This document shows positions 35,811 to 45,291 of a stretch of DNA of 64,000 bases, in pieces (position 1 is the stretch's first letter; each line of letters starts with the position of its first letter). The stretch is from Campylobacter pinnipediorum subsp. pinnipediorum (GTDB taxonomy: Bacteria; Campylobacterota; Campylobacteria; Campylobacterales; Campylobacteraceae). Position numbers and translations under genes: made by a program. The notes beneath the pieces are model-generated. The model ran no database searches and was not told the DNA's origin. It was given only the letters and a program-made list of their open reading frames with translations. The DNA lies in assembly GCF_002021925.1 (NCBI RefSeq), contig NZ_CP012546.1, positions 496,001-560,000 of the forward strand, read 5' to 3'.

Positions 35811-36518
35811 ATGAATAAATATTTAGAGCAGTTGGTTAAGCTTTCAAAATTTGATAAAGACATAGATAGTTTTGGTCTTAGAGTTGAAGATGTTGAAAAG
35901 GTTTTAAGAGCTACAAGGCAAGAATTTGAAGAGTTAAACGAAAAGATAGAAAAGATAGATAATGATTTAGCTGAGTTAAAAACTCAAAAATCAAAAACAA
36001 ATGCCCATATAGCTGAATTTTCAAATAAGATAAAAGATGTTTCAAAAAAGAGTTCATCTGCTAAAACTGAAAAAGAGGTAAAAGCTCTTGGTCTTGAAGA
36101 AGAGATAGCAAAAGAACAATTAGAAGCAGCTAATGAAGAGATAGCAAGACTTGAAAAAATTTCAGCAGCTAAATTAGAAGAAAAAGAAGAGTGTGAAGAC
36201 AAAAAAGCTGAGCTTCAAACAAAGCTTAATGAGATAGAAAAAGAGATTAGTTCAGAGCTTGAAAGTATAGAAAAAGAGCGTGAAGAGATATATGCTCAGA
36301 AAAATAAACTAATATCTCAAATGAATCAAAAAATCATTACATTTTATGAAAAAATTAGAAAATGGGCTGGAAACACAGCTGTTGTTCCTGTTAGAAAACA
36401 GGCTTGTTATGGATGTTTTATGCAGATAAATGATAAAACTTTTTCATCTGTAATTAAGGCAGAAGATATAATCACTTGTCCTCATTGTGGAAGAATTTTA
36501 TATAAAGAAACTAAATAG
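35811..36518 (+). CDS. flgZ: Zinc-ribbon coiled-coil protein FlgZ
   Basis: 235 residues: a long coiled coil at about residues 20-180 (ETEKEVKALGLEEEIAKEQL region) and a C-terminal zinc ribbon with two CxxC pairs, ACYGC and TCPHC. The H. pylori homologue HP0958 (FlgZ) binds RpoN and the flaA transcript and is needed for flagella. The neighbours glyQ, nif3 and waaA are the same as in H. pylori, which supports orthology. In this organism the RpoN link is inference. Confidence 0.82.
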   Translation: MNKYLEQLVKLSKFDKDIDSFGLRVEDVEKVLRATRQEFEELNEKIEKIDNDLAELKTQKSKTNAHIAEFSNKIKDVSKKSSSAKTEKEVKALGLEEEIAKEQLEAANEEIARLEKISAAKLEEKEECEDKKAELQTKLNEIEKEISSELESIEKEREEIYAQKNKLISQMNQKIITFYEKIRKWAGNTAVVPVRKQACYGCFMQINDKTFSSVIKAEDIITCPHCGRILYKETK

Positions 36519-36521
36519 CAT

Positions 36522-37658
36522 TTGATAGCGATTTATTATTTTTTGGCTCTGATAGCTTGGTTTATCGGAGCTATACCTTTACTTTTTTTAACAATCAAAA
36601 AAAAATATAGACATTCACTGCCGGCTAGATTTTTTCTTTTTAAAAATCCAAGGCTAAAATCATCTAATGTTCATTTTCATGCTTGTTCTTTTGGTGAGAT
36701 AATTGCTTTAAAGTCAATTTTAAATCTTTTTGATAGCAAAGCTATAACCACAATAACAAAAACAGGATTTGATGAGGCTAGTAAAATTTGTAAAAATACA
36801 CGTTTCTTACCATTTGAGATTTTTTTACCTTTTTGGTTAAAGCCAAGCAAAGTTTTAGTTATATTTGAAGCAGAGCTTTGGCTTATGCTTGTCTTTGTTG
36901 CTAAGATTCATAAAACAAAAATCATGCTTATAAATGCAAGAATTTCAGATAGAAGTTATCAAAGATATTTGAAATTTAGTTTTTTTTATAAAAAGATTTT
37001 TAGCTATATTGATGTAGTTTATACTCAAAGTGATATAGATAAAAAAAGACTGGAACAACTTGGAGCAAAAAATATAAAAATTTGCGGAAACATAAAATCA
37101 GCAAATGTCTTAAAGCCAAACAAAATTTATCAAAAACCAAAAGAGCGAACGATAATTTTTGCTAGCACACATAAAGGTGAAGAGGAATTATTGCTAAAAG
37201 ATTTTAAATTATCAAAATCAGATAAGCTTCTTATCGCACCAAGACATCCTGAAAGATTTAATGAGGTTATATTGTTTACTAGTAAATGGTGTGATAATAA
37301 CGGCTATGAGTTTAAAAAATTTAGTGAAAATAATGATATAAATGCCCAAGTTGTTGTGATAGACACTCTTGGAGAGCTTGTAAATTTATATGCTATAAGT
37401 GATATAGTTATTCTTTGTGGAAGTTTTTTGCCTGATATAGGCGGTCACAACCCAATAGAAGTAGCCCAATTTAACAATGTTCTTATAAGTGGTAATTATA
37501 TTTTTAATCAAAAAGCTCTATTTTCAATGTTAGATGATGTTTATTTTGCTGATTATTCGCAGATAAATGAACTTTTAAATAAAAATCTAAAACAATGTTC
37601 TATCACAAACAAAGCGGATATAAAAGAAATAATACAAGATATCAAGGATACAATATGA
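36522..37658 (+). CDS. waaA: 3-deoxy-D-manno-octulosonic acid (Kdo) transferase
   Basis: WaaA (KdtA), the inner-membrane glycosyltransferase that adds Kdo to lipid A precursor, 378 residues. An N-terminal membrane anchor (YYFLALIAWFIGAIPLLFL) is followed by the HFHACSFGEIIAL motif and, in the C-terminal Rossmann domain, ASTHKGEEELL and CGSFLPDIGGHNPIEVA. It is shorter than E. coli WaaA (425 aa). The start is taken as TTG 36522, three bases after flgZ; no better start is seen. The stop overlaps the pseudouridine synthase start. Confidence 0.9.
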   Translation: MIAIYYFLALIAWFIGAIPLLFLTIKKKYRHSLPARFFLFKNPRLKSSNVHFHACSFGEIIALKSILNLFDSKAITTITKTGFDEASKICKNTRFLPFEIFLPFWLKPSKVLVIFEAELWLMLVFVAKIHKTKIMLINARISDRSYQRYLKFSFFYKKIFSYIDVVYTQSDIDKKRLEQLGAKNIKICGNIKSANVLKPNKIYQKPKERTIIFASTHKGEEELLLKDFKLSKSDKLLIAPRHPERFNEVILFTSKWCDNNGYEFKKFSENNDINAQVVVIDTLGELVNLYAISDIVILCGSFLPDIGGHNPIEVAQFNNVLISGNYIFNQKALFSMLDDVYFADYSQINELLNKNLKQCSITNKADIKEIIQDIKDTI

Positions 37659-38413
37659 ATCAAGAAAAAGCTTATAAGCTACTAGCTTTACAAGAGGGAA
37701 TTTCAAATAATGAAGCAAAAGAGCTTATAGATAGTGGACTTGTTTTTGCAAAAGGTCAAAAACTTGCCATAGCAAGAGCTATGTTAAATATCAATACAAA
37801 ATTTACGGTTCAAAAACTACAAGAACCCAAAAAAATATTTGAAGATGAAAACCTAATAGCCATAGACAAACCAGCATTTATTACAAGTGAAAAGATAAGC
37901 GAAATGTATAAAACACCACTTTTACATAGACTTGATAGGGAGACAAGCGGTGTTTTGCTTCTAGTCAAAAATGAAGAATTTGCTAAAATAGCCATTAATG
38001 AGTTTAAAAATATGCGAGTTAAAAAGACATATGTAGCGGCTGTAAAAGGTATATTTAGCGAAGAAGTTTTGGTGAACGAGCCAATACTTACCATAAAAGG
38101 TAAAGGCGGTGCTATATCAAAGATATCAAAAGATGGCAAAGAAGCCATTAGTAGAGTTTCTCCTCTTATGGTTGTTGGTAAAAAAACTCTTTTAAAAGTT
38201 GAGATAGATACTGGTAGAACACATCAGATAAGAGTGCATTTGGCTAGCTTAAATGCTCCTATTGTAGGAGATGAAAAATACGGTAAAAATAGGGCGAATA
38301 GAATGTTTTTACATGCTTATAGTATCGAGATACTAAAATACAAATTTAAATCATTCTTGCCTAGCGAGTTTAATACTCTTGGTTTTGAAATTTCAAAAAA
38401 ATATGAAATTTAA
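37655..38413 (+). CDS. RluA-family pseudouridine synthase
   Basis: 252 residues. An S4-like RNA-binding stretch at the N-terminus (GISNNEAKELIDSGLVFAKG) is followed by the catalytic region LLHRLDRETSGVLLLVKN, with the active Asp of the RLD motif, and by DTGRTHQIRVHLASLNAPIVGD. It isomerises uridine in rRNA or tRNA; the target position is not known. I set the start at ATG 37655, overlapping the waaA stop (ATGA). Confidence 0.9.
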   Translation: MNQEKAYKLLALQEGISNNEAKELIDSGLVFAKGQKLAIARAMLNINTKFTVQKLQEPKKIFEDENLIAIDKPAFITSEKISEMYKTPLLHRLDRETSGVLLLVKNEEFAKIAINEFKNMRVKKTYVAAVKGIFSEEVLVNEPILTIKGKGGAISKISKDGKEAISRVSPLMVVGKKTLLKVEIDTGRTHQIRVHLASLNAPIVGDEKYGKNRANRMFLHAYSIEILKYKFKSFLPSEFNTLGFEISKKYEI

Positions 38414-38486
38414 AGAGTGATAAAGAAAAGATTTTGTAAAATATGCCCTTTGTATATTAAATTTAATTTTTTAAGGAATGTAACTA

Positions 38487-39827
38487 GTGTTTGAACAAAT
38501 AAGTGAATCTTTTAGATTAGCCCTAAGTAAAGTTCGTTTTGTTGATGACGAAAAAGCATTAAAAAATGCTATGGATGTTCTAAAAAAAGCACTATTAAAA
38601 GCAGATGTTCATCATAAAGTTACAAAAGATTTATTAGTATCTATAGAAAACGATATGAAACAAGGCACTATAGGGCAAAAACAATTTTTAGATGCTATAA
38701 AATCCAATCTAACAACAGTTTTAACAGCGCCGGGTAATCAAGGCTTTGTTTATGCTAGTGTTGCTCCTACTACAGTTTTGATGGCTGGTCTTCAAGGTTC
38801 AGGTAAGACAACCACCACTGTTAAGTTAGCAAGTTATTTAAAGCTTAGAAAAAAAAGAGTTTTGATAGCTGCTTGTGACTTACAAAGACTAGCAGCCGTT
38901 GAGCAGCTTCGCCAGCTTTGTGAAGCAAATGAGATAGACCTTTTTTATATAGAAAATGAAACAGACCCTAAAAAAGTAGCCAAAGAGGCACTATCTAAGG
39001 CTAAAAGCGGTCTTTATGATGTTTTATTGGTTGATACTGCTGGTCGTTTGGCTATAGATGAAAAGCTAATGCAAGAAATTCAAGATATAAAAAACATAGT
39101 AAATCCACATGAAATTTTTTATGTTGCTGATGCTATGAGTGGTCAAGATGGTGTAAAATCAGCATCTAAATTTAACGAAGTTTTAAATATTAGTGGTGTT
39201 ATACTGTCTAAATTTGACTCTGATTCTAAGGGTGGTGTTGCTATAAGTGTTGCAAAACAGCTTCAAATCCCACTAAGATTTGTTGGTGTTGGTGAAAAAG
39301 TATCCGACCTAGAAAGCTTTATCCCAGATAGAATCGTAAGTAGGATCATGGGTGAGGGCGACTTAGCTACACTTGTTGAGAAAACTAGCACGATTATAGA
39401 TGAAAAAGAGGCAAAAAGATTAAGCCAGAAGATTAAAAAAGGTCGGTTTAACTTCAATGATTTTTTAGATCAGATGGAAAGTGTAAAAAAACTAGGCTCT
39501 ATGAAATCACTTTTAGGTATGATACCTGGAATGTCAAATATGGCAAATCAGATAAAAGATATAGACCTTGAAAACTCAAAAGAGATACTACACATAAGAG
39601 CTATGATAAACTCAATGACAAAAAAAGAGAGAGAAAATCCTGATTTGTTAAATAACAGTAGAAAAAGGCGTTTAGCTGCTGGTTCTGGGCTTTCTCAGGT
39701 GGAAGTAAATCGCTTTTTAAAACAGTTTGAAAATGCATCTAAACTAGCTAAGAAATTTTCAGGCAAGGGTGGTGCAAAAGGACTTGCAAATATGCTAGCC
39801 CAAGCTAATCTAAAAAGACCTGTTTAA
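38487..39827 (+). CDS. ffh: Signal recognition particle protein Ffh
   Basis: The SRP GTPase that guides membrane proteins to the translocon, 446 residues. The N domain is followed by the G domain with P-loop GLQGSGKTTTTVKLA, DTAGR and the SKFDSDSKGG motif, and by a methionine-rich M domain (MIPGMSNMANQI) with the RNA-binding SGLSQVEVNRFLKQF. The start is GTG at 38487, with AAGGAA upstream. A long perfect hairpin overlaps its stop codon. Confidence 0.96.
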   Translation: MFEQISESFRLALSKVRFVDDEKALKNAMDVLKKALLKADVHHKVTKDLLVSIENDMKQGTIGQKQFLDAIKSNLTTVLTAPGNQGFVYASVAPTTVLMAGLQGSGKTTTTVKLASYLKLRKKRVLIAACDLQRLAAVEQLRQLCEANEIDLFYIENETDPKKVAKEALSKAKSGLYDVLLVDTAGRLAIDEKLMQEIQDIKNIVNPHEIFYVADAMSGQDGVKSASKFNEVLNISGVILSKFDSDSKGGVAISVAKQLQIPLRFVGVGEKVSDLESFIPDRIVSRIMGEGDLATLVEKTSTIIDEKEAKRLSQKIKKGRFNFNDFLDQMESVKKLGSMKSLLGMIPGMSNMANQIKDIDLENSKEILHIRAMINSMTKKERENPDLLNNSRKRRLAAGSGLSQVEVNRFLKQFENASKLAKKFSGKGGAKGLANMLAQANLKRPV

Positions 39828-39870
39828 GGTTTAAATTTATATATCTTTTAGATATATAAATTTAAACCTT
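39826..39870 (+). terminator. Perfect 21-bp hairpin overlapping the ffh stop codon
   Basis: AAGGTTTAAATTTATATATCT and its exact reverse complement are separated by TTT. The left arm begins inside the ffh stop codon (TAA 39825-39827). Behind it comes ATTTATAAAA, a weak tail. It lies between ffh and the rpsP ribosome site (AAAGGAG), so it could end the ffh transcript, act as an RNase III site, or control readthrough to rpsP. Confidence 0.7.
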
Positions 39871-39900
39871 ATTTATAAAAATTTTAAAAGGAGATAAAGT

Positions 39901-40131
39901 ATGGCAACAGTTGTAAGACTAACTAGAATGGGAAGAAAGAAAAGACCATTTTACCGTGTAGTTGTGACAGATAGCAGAAAAAGACGTGATAGTGGCTGGA
40001 TAGAGAGCATAGGTTATTATAACCCTATGGTTGAGCCTGAAGTTATAAATATAAACGAAGAAAGACTTGCTTATTGGAAAAGCGTAGGTGCTAAACTTAG
40101 CGATAGAGTTGCACAAATAACTAAAAAATAA
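39901..40131 (+). CDS. rpsP: 30S ribosomal protein S16
   Basis: Small-subunit protein S16, 76 residues: [20 protein letters not shown] at the N-terminus, [16 protein letters not shown] following. AAAGGAG lies before ATG 39901. It heads the translation cluster rpsP-khpA-rimM-trmD-rplS, which is a standard bacterial arrangement. Confidence 0.97.
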   Translation: MATVVRLTRMGRKKRPFYRVVVTDSRKRRDSGWIESIGYYNPMVEPEVININEERLAYWKSVGAKLSDRVAQITKK

Positions 40132-40142
40132 TCAGATCAAAT

Positions 40143-40388
40143 ATGGTTGAAAATTTTTTATACGAATATGCTAAACTTATAGCGGATTATCCTGACAAGA
40201 TAACCGTTGAGAAAAAAAATCTCGATAATGATTTTTGCGAGATTATAGTTCATGCAGATAAAGTTGATACCGGTAAACTTATTGGCAAAGATGGTAGGAT
40301 GATAAATGCTATAAAAACCGTTATAATAGGTTGTAAGGCAAAAGATCCAACAAGTTATAGAATAACGGTAAAACCACTTGGAGAATGA
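40143..40388 (+). CDS. khpA: KH-domain RNA-binding protein KhpA
   Basis: 81 residues with one KH domain. The GxxG loop reads GKLIGKDGRMINAIKTV near residue 48. KhpA-type proteins bind RNA, with KhpB in some bacteria. It lies 11 bases after rpsP, and its end overlaps the rimM start by 11 bases. Confidence 0.9.
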   Translation: MVENFLYEYAKLIADYPDKITVEKKNLDNDFCEIIVHADKVDTGKLIGKDGRMINAIKTVIIGCKAKDPTSYRITVKPLGE

Positions 40389-40908
40389 TTTTTTAGAAGT
40401 CGCTACACTTGGAAGAAGTGTCGGGCTAAAAGGCTATGTAAAGCTTTATAACAAGAGCGACTTTCCTGAACAGTTTAAAAAAAATGCAAAATTTTTTGAT
40501 AAAGATGGCAAAGAATTTATTTTAAAAGATTTTAATAAAATAAATTCTAGTGCGCTTTTTTTTGGTTTTGAAGATATAGAACTAGCAAAAGAACTTACAA
40601 ATAAAATTCTATATACAACAAAAGAACTCACAAGAAAGACATGTAAGCTTAAAAAAGATGAGTTTTTTTATTTTGATATATTATCACTTGCTGTAGTTGA
40701 AGATGATGAAGAACTAGGTGTTGTTGTGGATATACAAGATATTTCCAAGGATAGACTTCTTGAAGTTAGAACGGATAAAATTTTAGTCGATGCTGGACTT
40801 CCTAAGACATTTTTTATCCCATATATTGATAATTTTATCTTAAATGTTGATTTGTCACAAAAAACTATTTATGTTAAAAACTCAAGAGCAATACTTGAAA
40901 ATTCATGA
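40378..40908 (+). CDS. rimM: 16S rRNA processing protein RimM
   Basis: A 176-residue maturation factor of the 30S subunit head. The start [19 protein letters not shown] matches the RimM N-terminal domain, and the PRC-barrel follows ([19 protein letters not shown]), then [14 protein letters not shown] and [10 protein letters not shown]. The start is TTG 40378 within khpA; no in-frame ATG is available early enough. Overlap of 11 bases suggests translational coupling. Confidence 0.9.
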   Translation: MENDFLEVATLGRSVGLKGYVKLYNKSDFPEQFKKNAKFFDKDGKEFILKDFNKINSSALFFGFEDIELAKELTNKILYTTKELTRKTCKLKKDEFFYFDILSLAVVEDDEELGVVVDIQDISKDRLLEVRTDKILVDAGLPKTFFIPYIDNFILNVDLSQKTIYVKNSRAILENS

Positions 40909-41615
40909 AATTTACATTTGTAACTCTTTTTGAAAGCATCGTTAAGCCATATTTTAATGATTCTATTTTACATCGTGCAGTAAAATCAAATTTCATTGAT
41001 TTAGATTTTGTAAATCCAAGAGATTATACAAAAGATATACACAAGAAAGTAGATGAATATATGGTTGGTGGTGGTGCAGGATTATTGATGTCTTGTCAGC
41101 CATTAAACGATACTTTGCTCTCTATAAAACAAAAAAATGCTCAAACACACTTTATTTTTTTAACCCCTGTAGGTAAAAAATTTAACCAAAATGATGCAAA
41201 AAGATTATCCAAAAAACCTCACATTTGCTTTGTTTGTGGAAGATATGAGGGTATTGATGAGCGTGTAATTGAGCTTTGGGCTGATGAAGTTTTTAGCATA
41301 GGAGATTTTGTATTAACAGGCGGCGAACTTGGTGCTTTGTGTTTATGTGATGCTATATCTAGAAATGTAGATGGAGTGCTTGGAAACCCTGATAGCCTAT
41401 GTGTTGAAAGTTTTGAAGAAAATTTATTAGAAGCCCCATCTTTTACAAAACCAAATATTTTTTTAAATTTAGGTGTTGTTTCAGAGTTTTTAAAGGGAAA
41501 TCATGATAAAATCCAAGCTTTGAAAAACCAAATGGCCAGTTGTAAAACAAGGTTTTTTCGACCTGATTTATACCGAAAAATTAAGCCACATATTAAGGAA
41601 AAACATGAGAAATAA
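40905..41615 (+). CDS. trmD: tRNA (guanine37-N1)-methyltransferase
   Basis: TrmD, the SPOUT methyltransferase that methylates G37 next to the anticodon, 236 residues. The trefoil-knot region is seen in [15 protein letters not shown] and [14 protein letters not shown], with the SAM-binding loops. The N-terminal [13 protein letters not shown] is also typical. ATGA overlap with rimM, and an 11-base overlap with rplS. Confidence 0.96.
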   Translation: MKFTFVTLFESIVKPYFNDSILHRAVKSNFIDLDFVNPRDYTKDIHKKVDEYMVGGGAGLLMSCQPLNDTLLSIKQKNAQTHFIFLTPVGKKFNQNDAKRLSKKPHICFVCGRYEGIDERVIELWADEVFSIGDFVLTGGELGALCLCDAISRNVDGVLGNPDSLCVESFEENLLEAPSFTKPNIFLNLGVVSEFLKGNHDKIQALKNQMASCKTRFFRPDLYRKIKPHIKEKHEK

Positions 41616-41961
41616 ATACATTGATGCATTTGAAAATGCTCAGATTGCAACTAAGAATGTGCCTGAATTTCGTGCAGGGGATACACTTCGTGTGGCTATC
41701 CGCATAAAAGAGGGTGATAAAACTAGGATACAAAATTTTGAAGGTGTTTGTATAGCTAGACGCGGAAGTGGAACAGGTGAGACTTTCATTATAAGAAAGA
41801 TCGGTGCTAACAGTGTCGGCGTTGAGAGAATTTTCCCTATATATAGTGAAAGTATAGAGGATATAGCTGTCCTTAGAAAAGGTCGCGTTAGAAGAGCTAA
41901 GTTATTTTATCTACGTGGTTTACGTGGTAAAGCTGCTAAGATTAAAGAACTTAGAAAATAA
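41605..41961 (+). CDS. rplS: 50S ribosomal protein L19
   Basis: Large-subunit protein L19, 118 residues: [54 protein letters not shown] and the ending [20 protein letters not shown]. It closes the rpsP-rplS cluster and is followed by a clear terminator. Confidence 0.97.
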   Translation: MRNKYIDAFENAQIATKNVPEFRAGDTLRVAIRIKEGDKTRIQNFEGVCIARRGSGTGETFIIRKIGANSVGVERIFPIYSESIEDIAVLRKGRVRRAKLFYLRGLRGKAAKIKELRK

Positions 41962-41964
41962 TTT

Positions 41965-41994
41965 ATTCGAAGATTTATTTCTTCGAATCTTTTT
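41965..41994 (+). terminator. Terminator of the rpsP-rplS cluster
   Basis: ATTCGAAGA / TCTTCGAAT, a perfect 9-bp stem with a six-base loop, followed by CTTTTTT, starting four bases after the rplS stop. Confidence 0.9.
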
Positions 41995-42447
41995 TGCTAA
42001 ATATATAAATATAATATTATAATTTTACGCCACATAATATAACTTATTTATCAACTAAAATAACATCGTATCTTCATTGTTGTTAAAACATAAGTCTGCT
42101 ACTATTTATTTTTTATCATTATAATGACTAGATAATCAAATTTTATAAACTTAGCATATGATTTATAAACTATAAAATAGCATTCTTTCTAATCAAAAGT
42201 TGTTTAAAATAAAATTTGCTTTATAAACCCATAACATTTATAAAGGTTATTTATTCTTAAATCATGCTTTATATATTATTTTAACAATGTAAAATAATGT
42301 AATTTGCTCTATTAATCCAAGTGCTTAAACACTGCAAGGAAGATTTAGTGGTTATTTCATTTTTATTCTTGTTTAAAAATCTTAGTAAATTTCTATGCTT
42401 TACTTTATATAAAGAAAATAATAAAATTGCATTTTTAAAAAAAAGGA
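41995..42447. other. AT-rich spacer of ~450 bp without a recognisable gene
   Basis: No open frame with a ribosome site or homology is seen on either strand. A minus-strand frame of 79 codons across 42281-42520 has no family resemblance and overlaps the transposase remnant. The stretch may be the worn-out left part of the same mobile element. Confidence 0.35.
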
Positions 42448-42720
42448 TTAACACATAAAAAAGCTTATTTTTGTGGAGTTGATGTATCAAAAGATACTTT
42501 GGATTTATCTTTTTTAACAAACAACGATAATATAAAACCTAAGCAAGAAAAACTACCAAATAATAAAGAGGTATAAAAGTTTATTTTAATTTAATGATAT
42601 CTCGAATATGTAAAAATAACTATCATAATATTATTACAAGAAGTTAAAGATAAAATACTCAATCCTTAATCCTAATAAAAAAACTCACTTTTTAAAACGG
42701 TTAACTTAGACTAAATCAAA
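42448..42720 (+). mobile_element. Eroded IS110-family transposase remnant
   Basis: From 42448 the frame reads LTHKKAYFCGVDVSKDTLDL then SFLTNNDNIKPK, ending at TAA 42574-42576. The GVDVSKDTLDL block, with the first catalytic Asp, is the N-terminal signature of IS110-type (DEDD) transposases. About 75 bases later YSILNPNK (near 42655-42680) recalls the SIVNPxQ motif of the same family in a different frame. There is no start codon, most of the gene is missing, and no ends can be traced. Confidence 0.6.
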
Positions 42721-43000
42721 TATATATTAATCAAAAAGTTTTTAATGGCTATTGTTTTTTTGATATTAATCTTGAGTATGATAGCTATTTTTTATAAAAA
42801 TATTTTTTATCTTCTCTTTTATATAGCTTAAAATTAAATATTATTTTTATTTTTTGTATCTAAAATGAGTGTAATTTGCCAAGTGCTAACTTTTGGTAAT
42901 TTTTAGTAAACAATCGGTAATAAAATTATGAAATTTTATTATTATTTAAGCGTTAATTGCTTAATATTACGAGATTACAATTTTTTAAAGGAGAATAATT
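42721..43000. other. Upstream region of porA
   Basis: AT-rich; no gene is seen. It must hold the porA promoter. A 24-bp inverted repeat at 42918-42941 is listed separately. AAAGGAG at 42988-42994 is the ribosome site. Confidence 0.4.
42918..42941. promoter_or_regulatory. Inverted repeat upstream of porA
   Basis: TAATAAAATT and AATTTTATTA, a perfect 10-bp repeat with the four-base spacer ATGA, about 60 bp before the porA start. It could be an operator or the leader hairpin of this strongly expressed gene. Confidence 0.4.
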
Positions 43001-44320
43001 ATGAAACTAACAAAAATTAGTTTAGCAGCTTTGGTTGCATTAGGAACTTTTTCTGTAGCATCAGCTACTCCACTAGAAGAAGCTATAAAAGGTATAGATG
43101 TAAGCGGTAGCTTATTGTATCGTTATGATAATGTTACAGAGAAAGAAACATCTAAAGAGAATGATAAGGCTAAAGAAGAAAAAGATTCTAAAGGACAAGC
43201 TAAGCTTAATGCAGCGCTTAACTTCAATGCAGCTTTAGCTGATGATTTCTTTGGTGTTTTGTCTCTAAAATACACAGCTTTAGATAAACTAGGACACACA
43301 ATTGAAAAAGATTCTTATGATATTTCTAATACAAGAAATCACTTTGAAATTCGCCAGTTTTACTTAGGCTATAAAGCTGATAACACTACTGTAACAGCTG
43401 GTAAACAAGAACTAGGTACATTCTTTACAGATGATGCTGTTGGTACTGGTATTAGAGTTATTAACTCTGATATAGAGGGCTTAACTCTTGCTGCAGTTGG
43501 ATTTGGTGCTATAGAAAACCATAAAATAGAATCAGATGGTGAGCTTTGGTCGCAAGTTCGCCAATTAAATAAAGTAAAAAGAAATAATAAACCAAAACAA
43601 CAACCAGTACAAGTAGATGCTTATGATATAGGAAATCTTTATGGTCTAGCTGCTATGGGCAACTATGATCCGGTATCATTTCAACTATGGTATGCTACAT
43701 TAGAAAATGTAGCTGATTTGTTTGCTGTTGAGTTAGCTGGTGATTTTGCTATAAGTGATGATCTTAGCTTTGGCTTAAAAGGTCAGTATGTAACTACAGA
43801 TGCAGATGGTGAAATGAAAAAACAAGTTAAAGAATATAACGATGGTGATTTTTATGCATTTGAAGCTACTACAGCACTTTATGGCGTTGATCTAAGTGCT
43901 GGTTATGTTGGTTGGAAGGTAAAAACTCATAATGAAAAAAACGGTCAAGCAGTTGCAAAAGATAGTGTAACTTCATTTTCATTAGAAGATCAAGCTTCTT
44001 TGATAGAAGCTGGTGAAGAAAATCACTATGATTATACTTGGATGACTGGTAAAGGTGGATTCTTCTTTGCTACAGCTGGATATAACTTTGATAAGTTCTT
44101 TGTTGGTGTTGATTATAAAAATGGTCAAAACAAATTTGTTGCTAAAGATAGTGCAAAAGAAAAACATGAAGAGGTTGTGGGTAGATTGTCTTACAACTAT
44201 AGCAAAAAACTTAAATTTACAACTTGGTATGCAGCAACTACTACTAAAAACGTAGATGGCGAAAAAGATAAAAAAGAAGATGGTAGTACTTATAGATTCC
44301 AAGCTAAATACTCATTTTAA
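43001..44320 (+). CDS. porA: Major outer membrane protein (MOMP porin)
   Basis: The trimeric general porin of Campylobacter, 439 residues. A signal peptide (KLTKISLAALVALGTFSVASA) is followed by the mature start TPLEEAIKGIDVSGSL, which is the Campylobacter MOMP N-terminus. Alternating beta strands run to the end, and the last residues RFQAKYSF give the C-terminal aromatic signature for outer-membrane insertion. Charged loops (for example near residues 45-62 and 255-275) are species-specific. A strong terminator follows, so it is monocistronic. Confidence 0.95.
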   Translation: MKLTKISLAALVALGTFSVASATPLEEAIKGIDVSGSLLYRYDNVTEKETSKENDKAKEEKDSKGQAKLNAALNFNAALADDFFGVLSLKYTALDKLGHTIEKDSYDISNTRNHFEIRQFYLGYKADNTTVTAGKQELGTFFTDDAVGTGIRVINSDIEGLTLAAVGFGAIENHKIESDGELWSQVRQLNKVKRNNKPKQQPVQVDAYDIGNLYGLAAMGNYDPVSFQLWYATLENVADLFAVELAGDFAISDDLSFGLKGQYVTTDADGEMKKQVKEYNDGDFYAFEATTALYGVDLSAGYVGWKVKTHNEKNGQAVAKDSVTSFSLEDQASLIEAGEENHYDYTWMTGKGGFFFATAGYNFDKFFVGVDYKNGQNKFVAKDSAKEKHEEVVGRLSYNYSKKLKFTTWYAATTTKNVDGEKDKKEDGSTYRFQAKYSF

Positions 44321-44346
44321 TAACTTATTGTTATTATCTTGATATT

Positions 44347-44381
44347 ATCCCAAGTTAGGTTTATCCTACTTGGGATTTTTA
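44347..44381 (+). terminator. Terminator of porA
   Basis: ATCCCAAGTtAGG / CCTACTTGGGAT stem with a short loop and a TTTTT tail, 27 bases after the porA stop. The stem has one bulged base. Confidence 0.9.
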
Positions 44382-44492
44382 AATTTTACACACTTTATTT
44401 ATCATCTTTATTTTACTCAATGCTTTTATATAATTGATTTTTTTATGATATAATGATAACTTTAATAATTTTAATTTTATAAAAGGCAGAAA

Positions 44493-45050
44493 ATGAAAAT
44501 AATAAAAATTTTATCTTTGGCGTGCTGTTTAGGCTATTTTGCATTTGGCGCAAGCGAGGTTTATTATATAAAAGCCACAGGTGAGTTTGGAAAAAACCTT
44601 TCAGAAGTCGCAAAACAATATGCCAAAGATAATAATGCTAATGTAGATATCTTTGTGGATGAAGACCCTAGACATTACAAAGATACTAGAGTTTTAAAAT
44701 TAGGTGTAAATAAAAGAGGACATTATTCTGCTTCTTTGGGTAAAGAACTTTATGAAAAGAACTGTATGTCTTGTCACGGTGAAGATATGCAAAAGCGTCC
44801 AAGTGGAGCAACTCCTCTTAAAAATATGAGCGCTGAGGATATAGAAGGTAGTGTTATATCCTATAGAACCGATAACGAATTTGGTGGTAGCAATAAAATA
44901 CTTATGCGAGATGTGGCCAGAAAAATTTCAAATAGCGACCTTGGTGCTATAATATATTATATAAAAGGCAAAGATGCGTATTCAAGTGATATTAAATATG
45001 AAAATAAGCCAGTGTCTACAGAAAAAAAACAAGGAAGCTATCTAAGATAG
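44493..45050 (+). CDS. Periplasmic monoheme c-type cytochrome
   Basis: 185 residues with a signal peptide (KILSLACCLGYFAFGAS). The heme site is CMSCHG near residue 91. The ~70 residues before it (YYIKATGEFGKNLSEVAKQY) form an extra N-terminal domain, and the short cytochrome domain ends near residue 165. The electron partners are unknown; C. jejuni Cj0037c is a possible relative. It has its own promoter region and terminator. Confidence 0.75.
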   Translation: MKIIKILSLACCLGYFAFGASEVYYIKATGEFGKNLSEVAKQYAKDNNANVDIFVDEDPRHYKDTRVLKLGVNKRGHYSASLGKELYEKNCMSCHGEDMQKRPSGATPLKNMSAEDIEGSVISYRTDNEFGGSNKILMRDVARKISNSDLGAIIYYIKGKDAYSSDIKYENKPVSTEKKQGSYLR

Positions 45051-45058
45051 TGTTTCTT

Positions 45059-45093
45059 AAGCCATAGATTGTGAATTTATGGCTTTATTTTTT
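45059..45093 (+). terminator. Terminator of the cytochrome c gene
   Basis: AAGCCATA / TATGGCTT stem, with an 11-base loop and a T-rich tail, begins nine bases after the stop codon. Confidence 0.85.
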
Positions 45094-45260
45094 TATTTTA
45101 TTTCTTATTTAAATATACCAATAATATAAATATTTTTATTTTTTATACATAACTGCTTAATGATATTTTTTGAAAACATAGTTAAAATTTGCGTTTTTAG
45201 ATAGGTTATAAAAATTTGTTTTTTGATATATTGTTTTAGATTGCTATTGATTGATAGTAT

Positions 45261-45286
45261 ATACGACTATAAAATTATAGCCGTAT
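45261..45286 (-). terminator. Hairpin downstream of the first assT gene
   Basis: On the minus strand ATACGGCTATAA pairs with TTATAGTCGTAT, allowing one G-T pair, six bases after the assT stop. There is no long T-run, so termination is uncertain. Confidence 0.5.
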
Positions 45287-45291
45287 TGAGG

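Noticed and set aside
42281-42520. A 79-codon minus-strand frame before porA
   Set aside because: It overlaps the transposase remnant and has no ribosome site or recognisable family.
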